Shown: positions 1-9,375, numbered from the stretch's first letter. The stretch is DNA of 64,000 nt from Alphaproteobacteria bacterium (GCA_900768465.1 CAAGCY010000006.1:124001-188000), one strand, 5' to 3'. Made by a program: numbers and translations. The notes: generated by a model not told the origin, from the sequence alone.

Positions 1-21
1 TGATTATTTGGAAAAACTGTA

Positions 22-912
22 ATGGAAACAAAACCTGCGGACAACTGGCAACTTTCTTTTGTTTTGGCGGCTGATGCCGTGCCGTTTTTCGAACGCGCTT
101 TGGACGGCGACGATACCGCGTTGCTGGCAAGCGAAATCGAAACGGGCGCGGACAAAGGAAAATGGAAATTGGAAGCGATTTTCCAAAACCGCCCCGACGA
201 ATCCGCTTTGCGCGCCAATTTGGAAATCGCGGCGACCATGGCGGGGATTGACCTGCCGCCGTATCAACTGACGGCTCTGGCTCAGCGCGATTGGCTGCGC
301 GAAAGCCTTATCAGCTTCAAACCCGTGGACATCGGGCGCTATTACATTTACGGATCGCACATCAAAGAACCGCCTCCTCCGACGAAAATCGCGCTGAAAA
401 TCGATGCCGCGACCGCGTTCGGTTCGGGCGAACATTTCACGACCAAGGGCTGTTTGATGGGATTGGAGGAAATCTCGCATTACCGCCGCCCGAACAAAAT
501 TTTGGATATGGGATGCGGATCGGGCATTTTGGGACTTGCCGCCGCCGCGACGTTCCACACGCACGTTTTCGCCGCCGACATCGATCCCGAATCCGTGCGC
601 GTAACTTTGGAAAACGCCCGCAACAATCACTTGGCGCGCTATATCACCGCTCAGGCGGGCAACGGCTACAAACCCGCCGCCGTGCGCACGCACGGACCGT
701 ATGATTTGGTGTTTTCAAATATTCTTGCCCGTCCGCTGACGCTGATGGCGAAAGACTTGGCGGCAAACCTTGCTCCCGACGGCTTGGCGATTTTATCGGG
801 TCTGCTGAACAGACAGGAAGAATGGGTGCTGAGCGCGCATCGCCGCGTGGGCTTGGAGTTGAAAAAACGCTACCGCTTGGAAGGCTGGAGCACGCTGATA
901 GTCGGACGATAA
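22..912 (+). CDS. prmA: Ribosomal protein L11 methyltransferase
   Basis: This is the cytosolic SAM-dependent enzyme that methylates ribosomal protein L11. The 296 residues match the usual family length. An N-terminal substrate-recognition part of about 120 residues is followed by a Rossmann methyltransferase domain. The signature ATAFGSGEHFTT lies at residues 130-141, the SAM-binding loop LDMGCGSGILGLA at about 161-173, and the PrmA catalytic motif SNILARPL at about 232-239. The ATG sits at the window edge, so nothing can be said about its promoter. It is followed after 12 bp by an aminopeptidase P and then trkH on the same strand, so the three are probably co-transcribed. Confidence 0.95.
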   Translation: METKPADNWQLSFVLAADAVPFFERALDGDDTALLASEIETGADKGKWKLEAIFQNRPDESALRANLEIAATMAGIDLPPYQLTALAQRDWLRESLISFKPVDIGRYYIYGSHIKEPPPPTKIALKIDAATAFGSGEHFTTKGCLMGLEEISHYRRPNKILDMGCGSGILGLAAAATFHTHVFAADIDPESVRVTLENARNNHLARYITAQAGNGYKPAAVRTHGPYDLVFSNILARPLTLMAKDLAANLAPDGLAILSGLLNRQEEWVLSAHRRVGLELKKRYRLEGWSTLIVGR

Positions 913-924
913 AGGGGATTTGCC

Positions 925-2703
925 ATGAATGAACGCTTGACCGCCATCCGCGAATGGATGCTGAAAAACGGATTTTTCGGATTGGTCGTGCCGCGCGCCG
1001 ACGAATTCCAAGGCGAATACGTCGCTCCCGCATCCGAACGGCTGGCGTGGCTGACGGGGTTCACGGGGTCGGCGGGCGAAGCGGTGATTTTCCTTGACCG
1101 CGCGTTTTTGTTCGTCGACGGTCGCTATATCCTGCAAGCGCAAAAGGAAACCGATGAAAAGCAAATCACCGTCATTCAAACGCCCGACGCGCAGGCGGGG
1201 GATTGGCTGTTCGCCGCATTGCCCCAAGGCGCGGTCATCGGCTACAATTCTTGGCTCTACACCCCGTCCAAAGTCAACAGAATGAAAGCCGCGGGGTCAA
1301 AGAACGGAGCCATTTTCGCCCCCGTTCCCGTTGACCCGATTGACCTTTTGTGGCAGGACAGACCGCGCGGCGGCGGCGGTTGGGCGGTCGCTTTGCCCGA
1401 ACAGTACACGGGATTGGACAGCACGTCCAAAATCGCAGACATTACGGCGGCTTTGGGCGTTGACCAAGACGACGCGCTGTTGCTGACCAACCCCGAATCC
1501 GTTATGTGGATTTTAAACGTCCGCGGCAACGACATTCCTTTCATCCCGTTGGTTCAGTCATTCGGCATTTTGTATAAAAGCGGGACTTTTCAATGGTTTG
1601 TCGATACAAACAAAATAACGGATTCGCTCAAGCGGCAGCTCAGCCCTCTGGTGGAAATCGTGCCGATGTCCGCTTTTGCGCAAGTGCTGGACGTTTTGGC
1701 GGCTCAGCATGCCAAAGTGTGTTTGGATACGACGAACTGTTCGGCATGGGCGTATAACAAGCTGTCCGACGGCGGCGCGGTCATTCATGACAAGGAAGAC
1801 CCGTGCATGTTGCGCAAAGCCTGCAAGAATATCACGGAACGCAACGGCGCTGTCAATGCTCACGTCAAAGACGGCGCGGCGGTTTGCCGCTTTCTGGCGT
1901 GGTTCGACGAACAAGCCCCCAAAGGCGGCTTGACCGAAATGGACGCGGTTTTGAAAATGCACGATTTCCGCGCCGAAAATCCGCTGTACCGCGGCGAAAG
2001 CTTTGCGACAATCGCGGCATCGGGCAAAAACGCGGCGTACATTCATTACCACACGGACGAAAATCATAACGCACCCGTCCAAAAAGACGCGCTGTTTTTG
2101 ATTGATTCGGGCGCGCAGTATTTGGACGGCACAACCGACATCACCCGCACAATCGCGGTCGGAACGCCCTCGCCTTTGGAACGGAAACGCTTTACCCAAG
2201 TGCTGAAAGGGCATATCGCTTTGGCGACCATTGCGTTCCCCGAAGGAACGACGGGCGCGCAGCTGGATATTCTGGCGCGCCAATTTCTGTGGCGCGACGG
2301 CGTGGATTTCGCCCACGGCACGGGACACGGCATCGGCAGTTATTTAAGCGTGCATGAAGGACCTCAGCGCATTTCGCGCGCGGGCAACCGCATCGCCCTC
2401 GCCCCCGGCATGCTGATTTCCAACGAACCGGGGTATTACAAGCCCAACGCATTCGGAATCCGATTGGAAAACGTGGTTATGGTCGAACCCTTGCCCCCGA
2501 CCGAAGGCGCGGAAATGAAAGTGCTGGGATTGTCGACTTTGACACTTGCGCCGTTTGACCGCCGATTGATTGACAAAACACAGCTGACCTTGCGTGAAAA
2601 AGCGTGGCTGGACGGCTATCACGCACGCATCAAACGCATCATTTCACCGCTGGTTGACCGCGCGACGGCGGCATGGCTGTCCAAAGCCTGCGCTCCGCTG
2701 TAA
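925..2703 (+). CDS. Aminopeptidase P family protein (Xaa-Pro aminopeptidase, M24B)
   Basis: This dinuclear-metal peptidase removes an N-terminal residue before proline. At 592 residues it is the long three-part form: two creatinase-like N-terminal domains, a pita-bread M24 domain from about residue 310, and a short C-terminal extension. Metal ligands are visible: Asp in IDSGAQYLDGTTDITRT (about 394 and 405), His in HGTGHGIGSYLSVHEGP (about 468), Glu in ISNEPGYY (about 499), and Glu in RLENVVMV (about 514). There is no signal peptide, so it is cytosolic. It starts 12 bp after prmA with a GGGG-rich ribosome site. The subfamily resembles APP1-type enzymes rather than the shorter E. coli PepP, so no symbol is given. 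Confidence 0.93.
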   Translation: MNERLTAIREWMLKNGFFGLVVPRADEFQGEYVAPASERLAWLTGFTGSAGEAVIFLDRAFLFVDGRYILQAQKETDEKQITVIQTPDAQAGDWLFAALPQGAVIGYNSWLYTPSKVNRMKAAGSKNGAIFAPVPVDPIDLLWQDRPRGGGGWAVALPEQYTGLDSTSKIADITAALGVDQDDALLLTNPESVMWILNVRGNDIPFIPLVQSFGILYKSGTFQWFVDTNKITDSLKRQLSPLVEIVPMSAFAQVLDVLAAQHAKVCLDTTNCSAWAYNKLSDGGAVIHDKEDPCMLRKACKNITERNGAVNAHVKDGAAVCRFLAWFDEQAPKGGLTEMDAVLKMHDFRAENPLYRGESFATIAASGKNAAYIHYHTDENHNAPVQKDALFLIDSGAQYLDGTTDITRTIAVGTPSPLERKRFTQVLKGHIALATIAFPEGTTGAQLDILARQFLWRDGVDFAHGTGHGIGSYLSVHEGPQRISRAGNRIALAPGMLISNEPGYYKPNAFGIRLENVVMVEPLPPTEGAEMKVLGLSTLTLAPFDRRLIDKTQLTLREKAWLDGYHARIKRIISPLVDRATAAWLSKACAPL

Positions 2704-2712
2704 GGTTTTTCC

Positions 2713-4191
2713 ATGCGCGCGGGCATTACATTTTTTGTTGCGGGCTGTCTGCTGATTTTGCTGTCGGCGGTTATGGTCATCCCGACCGTTTTGGATTTTG
2801 CGGACGGGCAAACAGCGGCTGGAACGGCGTTCGGCATTTCCGCTTTGATGACGGGATTTTCGGGCGCGCTGTTGTTTTTGACGTTTTACAACCGTTATGA
2901 AAAACTGTCCGTACGGGAAATGTATCTGACGACGTCCATTGTTTGGGTCGTGGCGTGCGCATTTGCCGCTTTGCCGTTTTACTTTGCCCCCGTGCCGATG
3001 GATTACACCGATGCTTTTTTTGAAGCCATGTCGGGCTTGACCACCATGGGCGCGACGGTCATCCGTGATTATTCGCTGTTTTCGCGCGGAATTTTGCTGT
3101 GGCGCGGTATTTTGCAATGGATAGGCGGTTTGGGAATCATCGTAATCGCGTTGGGCGTTCTGCCGTTGCTCCGCATCGGCGGCATGCAGCTGTTTTCCAT
3201 GGAAAGTTCGGATAAATCAGGCAAAAAAATGCCGAAGACATCCCAAATCATCGCTACGATGATGGTTATTTACATCGCGTTTACGGCTGCCTGCATCCTT
3301 TGTTTAAGCTTTTCGGGCCTTTCGCCGTTTGAAGCCGTCGCCTACAGCTTGGCGACCATTTCGACGGGCGGATTTGCCCCGCGCGCTTCGTCCGCCGCCG
3401 ATTTGTCCTTTACGGCGCAATGGGTGTTGGTGTTTTTTATGTTCATATCGGGTTTGCCGTTGCTTTTGTCCTATTCCGTTTTGAAAAAAGACTGGAAACA
3501 AATCAAAGCCGACATGCAAATCAAAACATATATCGTTTTTACCCTTGCCGCCGCTTTGGGATTGACCATCTGGCTGTTGGCGACGCACCCGGAAATGACG
3601 GTGTCGCGCGCGCTGACGGATATGACGTTCAGCATTGTCACCGTGTTGACATCGACTGGCTTTGCGGTTTGCGATTTGGAAAGCTTCGGTGTTTTCGCCG
3701 TGATGTTCTTTACGTTCCTGATGCCCGTCGGAGCGTGCAGCGGATCGACTTCTGGCGGCATCAAGCTGTTTCGCTTTAATATTATCTACCTGTTTTCCGT
3801 ACAGTATTTGCGGCACAAGCTTTTGCCGCACGGCGTTTTCATCGCAAAGTACAACGGACGCCCCCTGACCGAAGAAATCACGTCGGGCGTTTTCGTATTT
3901 TTGGCGATTTTTCTGATGTCCGCAATGATTTCCATGCTGGTTTTGGCGGCGCTGGGGCTGGATTTTGTAACCGTTTTCACGGGAGTAATTTCGGCTTTGG
4001 GCAATGCGGGATTGGCGTTCGGCCCCGTTATCGGCGCTCAAGGCAGCTTTGCCAACCTGCCCGATGCCGCAAAATGGATTTTGTCCGCGGATATGATGCT
4101 GGGACGTTTGGAATACATCACTGTTTTCGTGATTTTACTGCCGCTGGCATGGCGTAAAGAACCGAAAAAAGTTCAAGTTATCGACTTTTAG
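2713..4191 (+). CDS. trkH: TrkH family potassium uptake protein
   Basis: This is the pore-forming subunit of a Trk potassium transporter in the inner membrane. The 492 residues form about ten hydrophobic segments arranged as repeated M1-P-M2 units. Selectivity-filter-like turns are seen at SGLTTMGAT (about residue 101), STGGFAPR (about 217) and TSTGFAV (about 315), plus a late SALGNAGLAFGP (about 425). The start follows the peptidase stop after 9 bp, with AAGG as ribosome site. TrkH normally needs a cytosolic TrkA gating subunit; none is in this window. The last 14 bp overlap the 3' end of the convergent small membrane protein gene. Confidence 0.93.
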   Translation: MRAGITFFVAGCLLILLSAVMVIPTVLDFADGQTAAGTAFGISALMTGFSGALLFLTFYNRYEKLSVREMYLTTSIVWVVACAFAALPFYFAPVPMDYTDAFFEAMSGLTTMGATVIRDYSLFSRGILLWRGILQWIGGLGIIVIALGVLPLLRIGGMQLFSMESSDKSGKKMPKTSQIIATMMVIYIAFTAACILCLSFSGLSPFEAVAYSLATISTGGFAPRASSAADLSFTAQWVLVFFMFISGLPLLLSYSVLKKDWKQIKADMQIKTYIVFTLAAALGLTIWLLATHPEMTVSRALTDMTFSIVTVLTSTGFAVCDLESFGVFAVMFFTFLMPVGACSGSTSGGIKLFRFNIIYLFSVQYLRHKLLPHGVFIAKYNGRPLTEEITSGVFVFLAIFLMSAMISMLVLAALGLDFVTVFTGVISALGNAGLAFGPVIGAQGSFANLPDAAKWILSADMMLGRLEYITVFVILLPLAWRKEPKKVQVIDF

Positions 4192-4654
4192 CCGCCGCGC
4201 CCGAAGGAAGCTCCGTTACCTCGTCGCCCCATTTATCGACCAATTTCTTTTGCAAATCGCGCAAAAAAGCGACGCGGCGCTGATCCGTCATTTCGACAAT
4301 TCCCAAAATAACGGGCGGAATACAGCGGGAGAAAATAAAACCGATTGCCGCCGCACCGAACGTAACAAAGATGGTTTTAAAGTCGAAAAACAGCCCCATT
4401 GCGCCTTCCAGCGAATTATCGCCGAACCACAATCGGAACAAAAACGGCAAAGTTCCGGCAAAATTCATCCCGCCGACACACAGCCATTTATATTTATAAC
4501 GCAGCTTGTACTTGTTTTCCAAAATCAAAGACACAAACGTCGGCATCATCGACAGAAAAAAGAACAAAACGGTCGATTTCAGCACCAACAGCACGGGAAA
4601 CAGCAACAAACACGAAAAAAACGTTCTGACACGGCTGACTTTCTGCTTTGCCAT
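4178..4654 (-). CDS. Small membrane protein of unknown function, paired with pseudokinase
   Basis: I do not recognise this 158-residue protein. It has a basic N-terminus, a long hydrophobic stretch at about residues 12-45, a second around 58-76 and a third around 90-118, then a charged cytosolic-looking tail (residues 120-158) with EMTDQRRVAFLRDL. The gene starts 4 bp after the pseudokinase stop, and its ribosome site AAGGGA lies inside the last codons of that gene. The two are therefore almost certainly translated from one message and may form a membrane complex (inference). The stop lies 14 bp inside the end of convergent trkH. Confidence 0.8.
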   Translation of the reverse strand: MAKQKVSRVRTFFSCLLLFPVLLVLKSTVLFFFLSMMPTFVSLILENKYKLRYKYKWLCVGGMNFAGTLPFLFRLWFGDNSLEGAMGLFFDFKTIFVTFGAAAIGFIFSRCIPPVILGIVEMTDQRRVAFLRDLQKKLVDKWGDEVTELPSGAAAKSR

Positions 4655-4658
4655 AGCT

Positions 4659-6755
4659 TTATCCCTTCAAAAACCGCGAAACCAACAACAGCAACATAAC
4701 CAGCAAAGCAATCGCGAACGAAACAATCGCGGCGACTTCATACCCCAGCCGCATGCCGTATTCAATCCGTTTTTCGCGGTTTCCGTTCAAAAAATCGATT
4801 TCTTCCGCGATTTTGGCGTAGTCTTTGCGCGCTTGGTCAAAATTGCGCATATCGGACAAACGTTCCTCTTTGTCGTCCAAAAAACGGTACAAATCGGGCA
4901 AACTGCCTTTGCGGATGTATTTCGGCAGTTCTTTTTCCAATTTCTTGCGCTTTTCCAAACTGTGATAGTTGCTGATAATCGGCGCGATGTGCCGTCCCAG
5001 CCAAGAACACATGCCGTACAGTTTATCGGGACCGAACGTCCATTGCAAAGTCGAATACAAATTCAACATTCCCTGTGCGGCGACATTTTCCTTGGGCGAG
5101 TTCAGCAAAGAAATCTGTTCGCCCAGTTTTTTTCCGAAATTGACGGACAAGAACGCCGCGATATGCCGGTCGACGGGTTCGGTTTTGGCATCCACCTTTT
5201 TGGAAACGCTTTCCAAAGCCTCCATCAAATCGCGCACATCGTCGACGTAATATTTTTTCACCAGCGGACTTTGGCAAGGCAAGCCTTCCGTCGTTTCGTA
5301 CAGCAACCGTTCAAAGCCCATGCCCAAATCGGGTTTTTTCAGCGCCATTTGCATCGCTTTGACCTGCTGAGCCAAAATGCGGTCGTTTTTCAAGCTGTAC
5401 CAGCTTTCCAAAAAACCCGTCGTGATAATACCGATTAAAGGCTTGACATCGTTTCCCTGCAAAACGGCGGTCGCCATTACATAGCCCAGCGCATCGGGCA
5501 TAAAAGACCAATCGCGCAAATGCAGCGGAGCTTCGGGGTTTAACAGCATACAGGTTCGGGATACGATAAAATCGTCCTGCCGTTCTTTTTGCGAAAAAGC
5601 GACGACAGCCATTTCCAGCGTTTTGGCTATGGCTTCGGCGGTTTGCTTATCCTCGAAACCGCGCAAAATCCAAGTCATCAAACGTTCGGAACGGATAGCG
5701 TCCGCCGCCAAATCCCAGTTAAAAAAGAACGCCAACGCCAAACTGCGGTAAGAAAAGAATTCCTGATTGTTGAAAATAAACGGACGCTGGGATGATTTGG
5801 CGGCTTTGACCTGAACAGGCGTCAAACGCCGTCCGTCAATCCATTGCTGAACCGACGAAATATCCCACCGCTGTTCAACGGAATCGGACAAAAGCCCGCG
5901 CAACAGCTCAATCAAAGACAAAGCAATGCGTTCTTCGCCGATAATGGTGGCATAAGATCCCTTGCGGACTTTCAGTTCCGCCAATTCCTGAACGGACAGT
6001 CCCTCGACGGGATTGTGTCCCAACCCCAGCCACATCAAAGACGCGCCCAGCGCGTACAAATCATCCGCTATTACACCGTTGCCGCGCCCTTCGGGCTGAC
6101 AAAGCATGGACGGGACGGTTTCGCACACTCCCGGCTGATCATAAGCGGGCGGTACGGAAATACAGTCGCCTAAAACGATTTGCGTTTTGTCGGCATCCAT
6201 ATAAAACAGGTTGTCGGGGCGAATGGCGCGATGCGTCAAACCGCGAAGTGCCAGATTGTTGATGCCGACCAGCAAAGGACGCACCCATTTTGAAACCAAG
6301 TCGGCTTCTTCTTTGGACAAGACGGTGGTAAATTTTTTGCCCATGACGACGCGCCCGCCCAAAGGACGTTCGTAAATCAAAAAGAACGTCCGTTGCTGAA
6401 CGGGCTTCCAAAATGCGACACCGCTTCCCGCCAAAGGCAGCAAGCCCTCCACTTTAGATCCCGCTCTCAGCCGAATATGGTCTTTGCGTACCGGCAAATC
6501 GGGGCGGCAGACATAAGCAAAAACGCGCCGTCCGTGAATGGATGTATCTTCCGCCTGATAGGCTTTGGCGTTCGGCATATCCAAAAACGGCAAAGGCAAA
6601 TGGGAAAAAACACGGAAACGACCATCCACCGTTGCAACGCAGTCGTCACCGTCGTTTTTGACGGCGTCATGAACGATTTTTTGTTCTTCGTCCGTCGCCG
6701 CTTTAACTTTTTCTTCCACTTCTGCCATTGGACCAGCGCTTTTCCTGTAAAACAT
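4659..6755 (-). CDS. Membrane-anchored protein-kinase-like protein, predicted pseudokinase
   Basis: This is a 698-residue protein with a recognisable but degenerate protein kinase fold. The catalytic loop is HRAIRPDN (residues 175-182), so the HRD aspartate is Ala and the following Lys is Arg. The DFG position reads GDCIS (about 196), keeping only the Asp. The later landmarks QPEGRG (about 220) and DDLYALGASL (231-240) match the APE region and helix F of real kinases. No glycine-rich loop is obvious. Residues 320-665 are a long helical region of unknown function, and a single membrane helix ends the protein (about 672-694), placing the kinase-like part in the cytosol. The start could instead be Met10 (base 6728), with AGGAAA upstream. 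It is co-transcribed with the small membrane protein. Catalysis looks unlikely, so a scaffold or sensor role is inferred. Confidence 0.8.
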   Translation of the reverse strand: MFYRKSAGPMAEVEEKVKAATDEEQKIVHDAVKNDGDDCVATVDGRFRVFSHLPLPFLDMPNAKAYQAEDTSIHGRRVFAYVCRPDLPVRKDHIRLRAGSKVEGLLPLAGSGVAFWKPVQQRTFFLIYERPLGGRVVMGKKFTTVLSKEEADLVSKWVRPLLVGINNLALRGLTHRAIRPDNLFYMDADKTQIVLGDCISVPPAYDQPGVCETVPSMLCQPEGRGNGVIADDLYALGASLMWLGLGHNPVEGLSVQELAELKVRKGSYATIIGEERIALSLIELLRGLLSDSVEQRWDISSVQQWIDGRRLTPVQVKAAKSSQRPFIFNNQEFFSYRSLALAFFFNWDLAADAIRSERLMTWILRGFEDKQTAEAIAKTLEMAVVAFSQKERQDDFIVSRTCMLLNPEAPLHLRDWSFMPDALGYVMATAVLQGNDVKPLIGIITTGFLESWYSLKNDRILAQQVKAMQMALKKPDLGMGFERLLYETTEGLPCQSPLVKKYYVDDVRDLMEALESVSKKVDAKTEPVDRHIAAFLSVNFGKKLGEQISLLNSPKENVAAQGMLNLYSTLQWTFGPDKLYGMCSWLGRHIAPIISNYHSLEKRKKLEKELPKYIRKGSLPDLYRFLDDKEERLSDMRNFDQARKDYAKIAEEIDFLNGNREKRIEYGMRLGYEVAAIVSFAIALLVMLLLLVSRFLKG

Positions 6756-6779
6756 AAAGGGGAAAATACACTCCCCTTT
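6756..6779 (-). other. Hairpin between purA and the pseudokinase start
   Basis: There is a perfect 8-bp inverted repeat, AAAGGGGA (6756-6763) and TCCCCTTT (6772-6779), with an 8-base loop. On the minus strand it directly abuts the first ATG of the pseudokinase and buries a GGGGA that would serve as ribosome site. It could end purA transcription (a T-rich stretch follows) or limit translation of the kinase-like gene. If it is a terminator, the downstream ATG at 6728 becomes the more likely start. Confidence 0.5.
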
Positions 6780-6834
6780 CGAGTTGTAAATTTTCCCCAG
6801 TATATCAAAGAGTTTTTACAGAATAAACTGTTTT

Positions 6835-8124
6835 TTACGCTTTGTACGGATTGATGCGGACAATCGTGTCTTCGCGTTCGGGACTGGTCGAAACCATTCC
6901 GACTTTGACACCGGTCAGCTGTTCCAAACGTTCGATGTATTTTTTCGCGTTTTCGGGCAGTTCGGCGTATTCGCGAATACCGTACGTCGACGATTTCCAT
7001 CCCGGCAAAGTTTCGTAAACGGGCTTGACATCCGCACCGGCTTTCACCTGCATGGGGAAGCAATCCAGCTTTTTGCCGTTCAATTCATAGCCGACGCACA
7101 CTTTGATTTCATCGAATTGGTCAAGGATGTCCAGCTTCATCACCGCCAATTCGTGAATACCGTTGACGCGAACGGCTTGACGAACCAAGACCGCGTCGAA
7201 CCAGCCGCAACGGCGGGGACGCCCCGTAACCGTGCCGAATTCACGCCCGACTTCGCGGATTTTGTCGCCGTCGGCGTCGAACAGTTCGGTCGGGAAAGGA
7301 CCCGCGCCGACGCGCGTCGTATAAGCTTTGACTACACCGATAACCTTGTCGATATACTTCATGCCGACGCCCGAACCGACAGCCGCCTGTCCCGCAATCG
7401 TGTTCGACGAAGTAACATACGGGTACGTTCCGAAATCGTTGTCCAGCATGGTGGCTTGAGCGCCTTCGAACAGCAAGGACGCGCCGTTGTCCAGCTTGTC
7501 CGCCAGAATTTTCCAAGCGGGAACGACAAAAGGCGCCAAAAATTCGGCGATTTCATTCAGCTGTTTCAGCAAATCGTCGGCGTTGACCAACGGCTGCTCC
7601 ATTCCTTTGCGCAACGCGTTGTGAAAACGCAGCAGATTTTCGACTTTGTCCGCCAAGGTTTCTTTTTCGAACAAATCGCCGACGCGAATGGCGCGACGTC
7701 CGACTTTGTCCTGATAAGCGGGACCGATACCGCGACCCGTCGTTCCGATTTTGGATTTTCCCGCGGCTTCTTCGCTCATGTGGTCCAATTCGCGGTGAAG
7801 CGGCAAAATCAAAGTCGCCAGTTCCGAAATTTTCAAAACATCGGGGGATACTTTCGCCCCCAAATCGGACACGCGTTTGATTTCATCGCGCAAAGCCCAC
7901 GGATCAACGACAACGCCGTTTCCGATAACGGACAGCTTGCCGCGCACAATGCCCGACGGCAACAGGGAAAGCTTGTAAGTCACGCCGTCCACGACCAAAG
8001 TGTGTCCTGCGTTGTTTCCGCCTTGGAATCGCACGACGACATCGGCTTTTTCGCTCATCAAATCGACGATTTTGCCTTTTCCTTCATCGCCCCATTGGGC
8101 GCCAATGATTACGATATTTGTCAT
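6835..8124 (-). CDS. purA: Adenylosuccinate synthetase
   Basis: PurA condenses IMP with aspartate using GTP, the first committed step to AMP, in the cytosol. The 429 residues match the family. The phosphate loop GAQWGDEGKGKIVD is at residues 8-21, followed by NNAGHT (about 38) and GTTGRGIGPAY (about 126); the GTP-base region TSPEREDT is near the C-terminus. The reading frame is open 30 codons further upstream, but this ATG has AAGGAG 12 bases before it and matches the family N-terminus. It lies 19 bp after hisZ, so hisZ-purA is one operon, a pairing known in other alphaproteobacteria. Confidence 0.97.
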   Translation of the reverse strand: MTNIVIIGAQWGDEGKGKIVDLMSEKADVVVRFQGGNNAGHTLVVDGVTYKLSLLPSGIVRGKLSVIGNGVVVDPWALRDEIKRVSDLGAKVSPDVLKISELATLILPLHRELDHMSEEAAGKSKIGTTGRGIGPAYQDKVGRRAIRVGDLFEKETLADKVENLLRFHNALRKGMEQPLVNADDLLKQLNEIAEFLAPFVVPAWKILADKLDNGASLLFEGAQATMLDNDFGTYPYVTSSNTIAGQAAVGSGVGMKYIDKVIGVVKAYTTRVGAGPFPTELFDADGDKIREVGREFGTVTGRPRRCGWFDAVLVRQAVRVNGIHELAVMKLDILDQFDEIKVCVGYELNGKKLDCFPMQVKAGADVKPVYETLPGWKSSTYGIREYAELPENAKKYIERLEQLTGVKVGMVSTSPEREDTIVRINPYKA

Positions 8125-8143
8125 ATTGGTTTTCAGCTCCTTG

Positions 8144-9301
8144 TTACAGCGGACGCACCACGCCGTCCGAATAGATAAAGTCGCACGACAAACGCCGCGC
8201 CTCGCCCTTTGCATCGCTTGACAATCCGCAAACGACCGCGTACCCTTTCAACTTTTCCGTTTCCGAAAAAGGCGTGCCGACAGGCACATACACCCGCTTT
8301 TGCGCTGCGGGAATCTTCAATACAGACAGAATTTCCGTCATTAACAGCGTAACACCGACGGCGGGTTCTCCCGATTTTCCAGTGACGGAAGCAATATACC
8401 GACCGCCCCGCCCCAGTTCGACAAAAGTATCCGCGTCGTACAAAGTGAACGCTATACCGCAATGGTATTCAAAGCCGCGATTTTCCAATGCGTCCGCCGT
8501 AATTTTCACGGCAACGCCGCTGTTTTTCAGCACTTCGGCGACCTGAGCCAAACGGCGGCATTCCGCCCGCGCTTCGTCGGGCAAATCAACGGCGCTCAGC
8601 AAAGCGGTGACGCGATCGCAATCGCCGTACGCGCTGCATAAAACGTCGAACACGGGTAATGCCGATTTGCCTTTTTCGCCCATGCCGTCCAAAAATTCGC
8701 GAGCGGCGGAGAAATCCTTTTGATTCACGAAATCAGCCAAAGCCGCGGTATCTTCGCGATCGAAAGCATACGCGCGGCACAAAGCGGGAAACAGCGTCGG
8801 CAAGTTCAAATCAATCGAAACGTTTTCAATGCCGATACGCTTTAACGCTCCGAGCGCCAGCAAAACAACCTCGGCATCCGCCTGAGCGACATCCGCGCCG
8901 ACCAGCTCCGCGCCGACTTGCAAAATCTGGCGCGCGGGATTCAACTGCGTTCCGTTCAGGCGCAAGACATGCCCCGAATACGCCAAACGCAAAGGCCGCG
9001 GCTCATCCGACAATCGGGTCAGCGCAATTCTGCCGATTTGCGCCGTCATATCGGCGCGAATTCCCATCATTTTTCCGGACAGCGGATCAATCAGGCGAAA
9101 CGTTTGGTTTCTCAAATCGTCGTTTTGCTGGCAAAACAGCGTTTCTTCAAATTCAGCCAAAGGAGGCGTTACCCGCTGATACGCGTAATTTTCAAAAAAA
9201 CCGAGTATTTTTTCAACCGCGTCGGCTTCGTTTGAAGCAAACGGCGGCAAGACATCGGTCATTCCCACAGGCAACAATCCCGCTGCGGCGGACTTTTTCA
9301 T
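8144..9301 (-). CDS. hisZ: ATP phosphoribosyltransferase regulatory subunit
   Basis: HisZ is a catalytically silent relative of histidyl-tRNA synthetase that partners the short HisG in the first step of histidine synthesis. The 385 residues contain the class II synthetase-like motif 2 region GIRADMTAQIGRIA (about 76) and a motif-3-like stretch VELGRGGRY (about 291). The N-terminus LLPVGMTDVLPP is family-typical, which supports the first ATG even though no strong ribosome site precedes it. No hisG or other his gene is in the window. The gene is followed closely by purA; both pathways meet at purine nucleotides, since histidine synthesis consumes ATP and releases AICAR. Confidence 0.92.
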   Translation of the reverse strand: MKKSAAAGLLPVGMTDVLPPFASNEADAVEKILGFFENYAYQRVTPPLAEFEETLFCQQNDDLRNQTFRLIDPLSGKMMGIRADMTAQIGRIALTRLSDEPRPLRLAYSGHVLRLNGTQLNPARQILQVGAELVGADVAQADAEVVLLALGALKRIGIENVSIDLNLPTLFPALCRAYAFDREDTAALADFVNQKDFSAAREFLDGMGEKGKSALPVFDVLCSAYGDCDRVTALLSAVDLPDEARAECRRLAQVAEVLKNSGVAVKITADALENRGFEYHCGIAFTLYDADTFVELGRGGRYIASVTGKSGEPAVGVTLLMTEILSVLKIPAAQKRVYVPVGTPFSETEKLKGYAVVCGLSSDAKGEARRLSCDFIYSDGVVRPL

Positions 9302-9375
9302 TTCAATCGACCCAAAGGCTGTTAAATCTTCTGATTTATGTTCTACCCCGAATCAATCCGAAAGGAAACAGTTTT

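Noticed and set aside
8125..8214. Upstream in-frame extension of purA
   Set aside because: It overlaps the hisZ end, shows no family similarity, and the ATG at 8124 has a good AAGGAG site.
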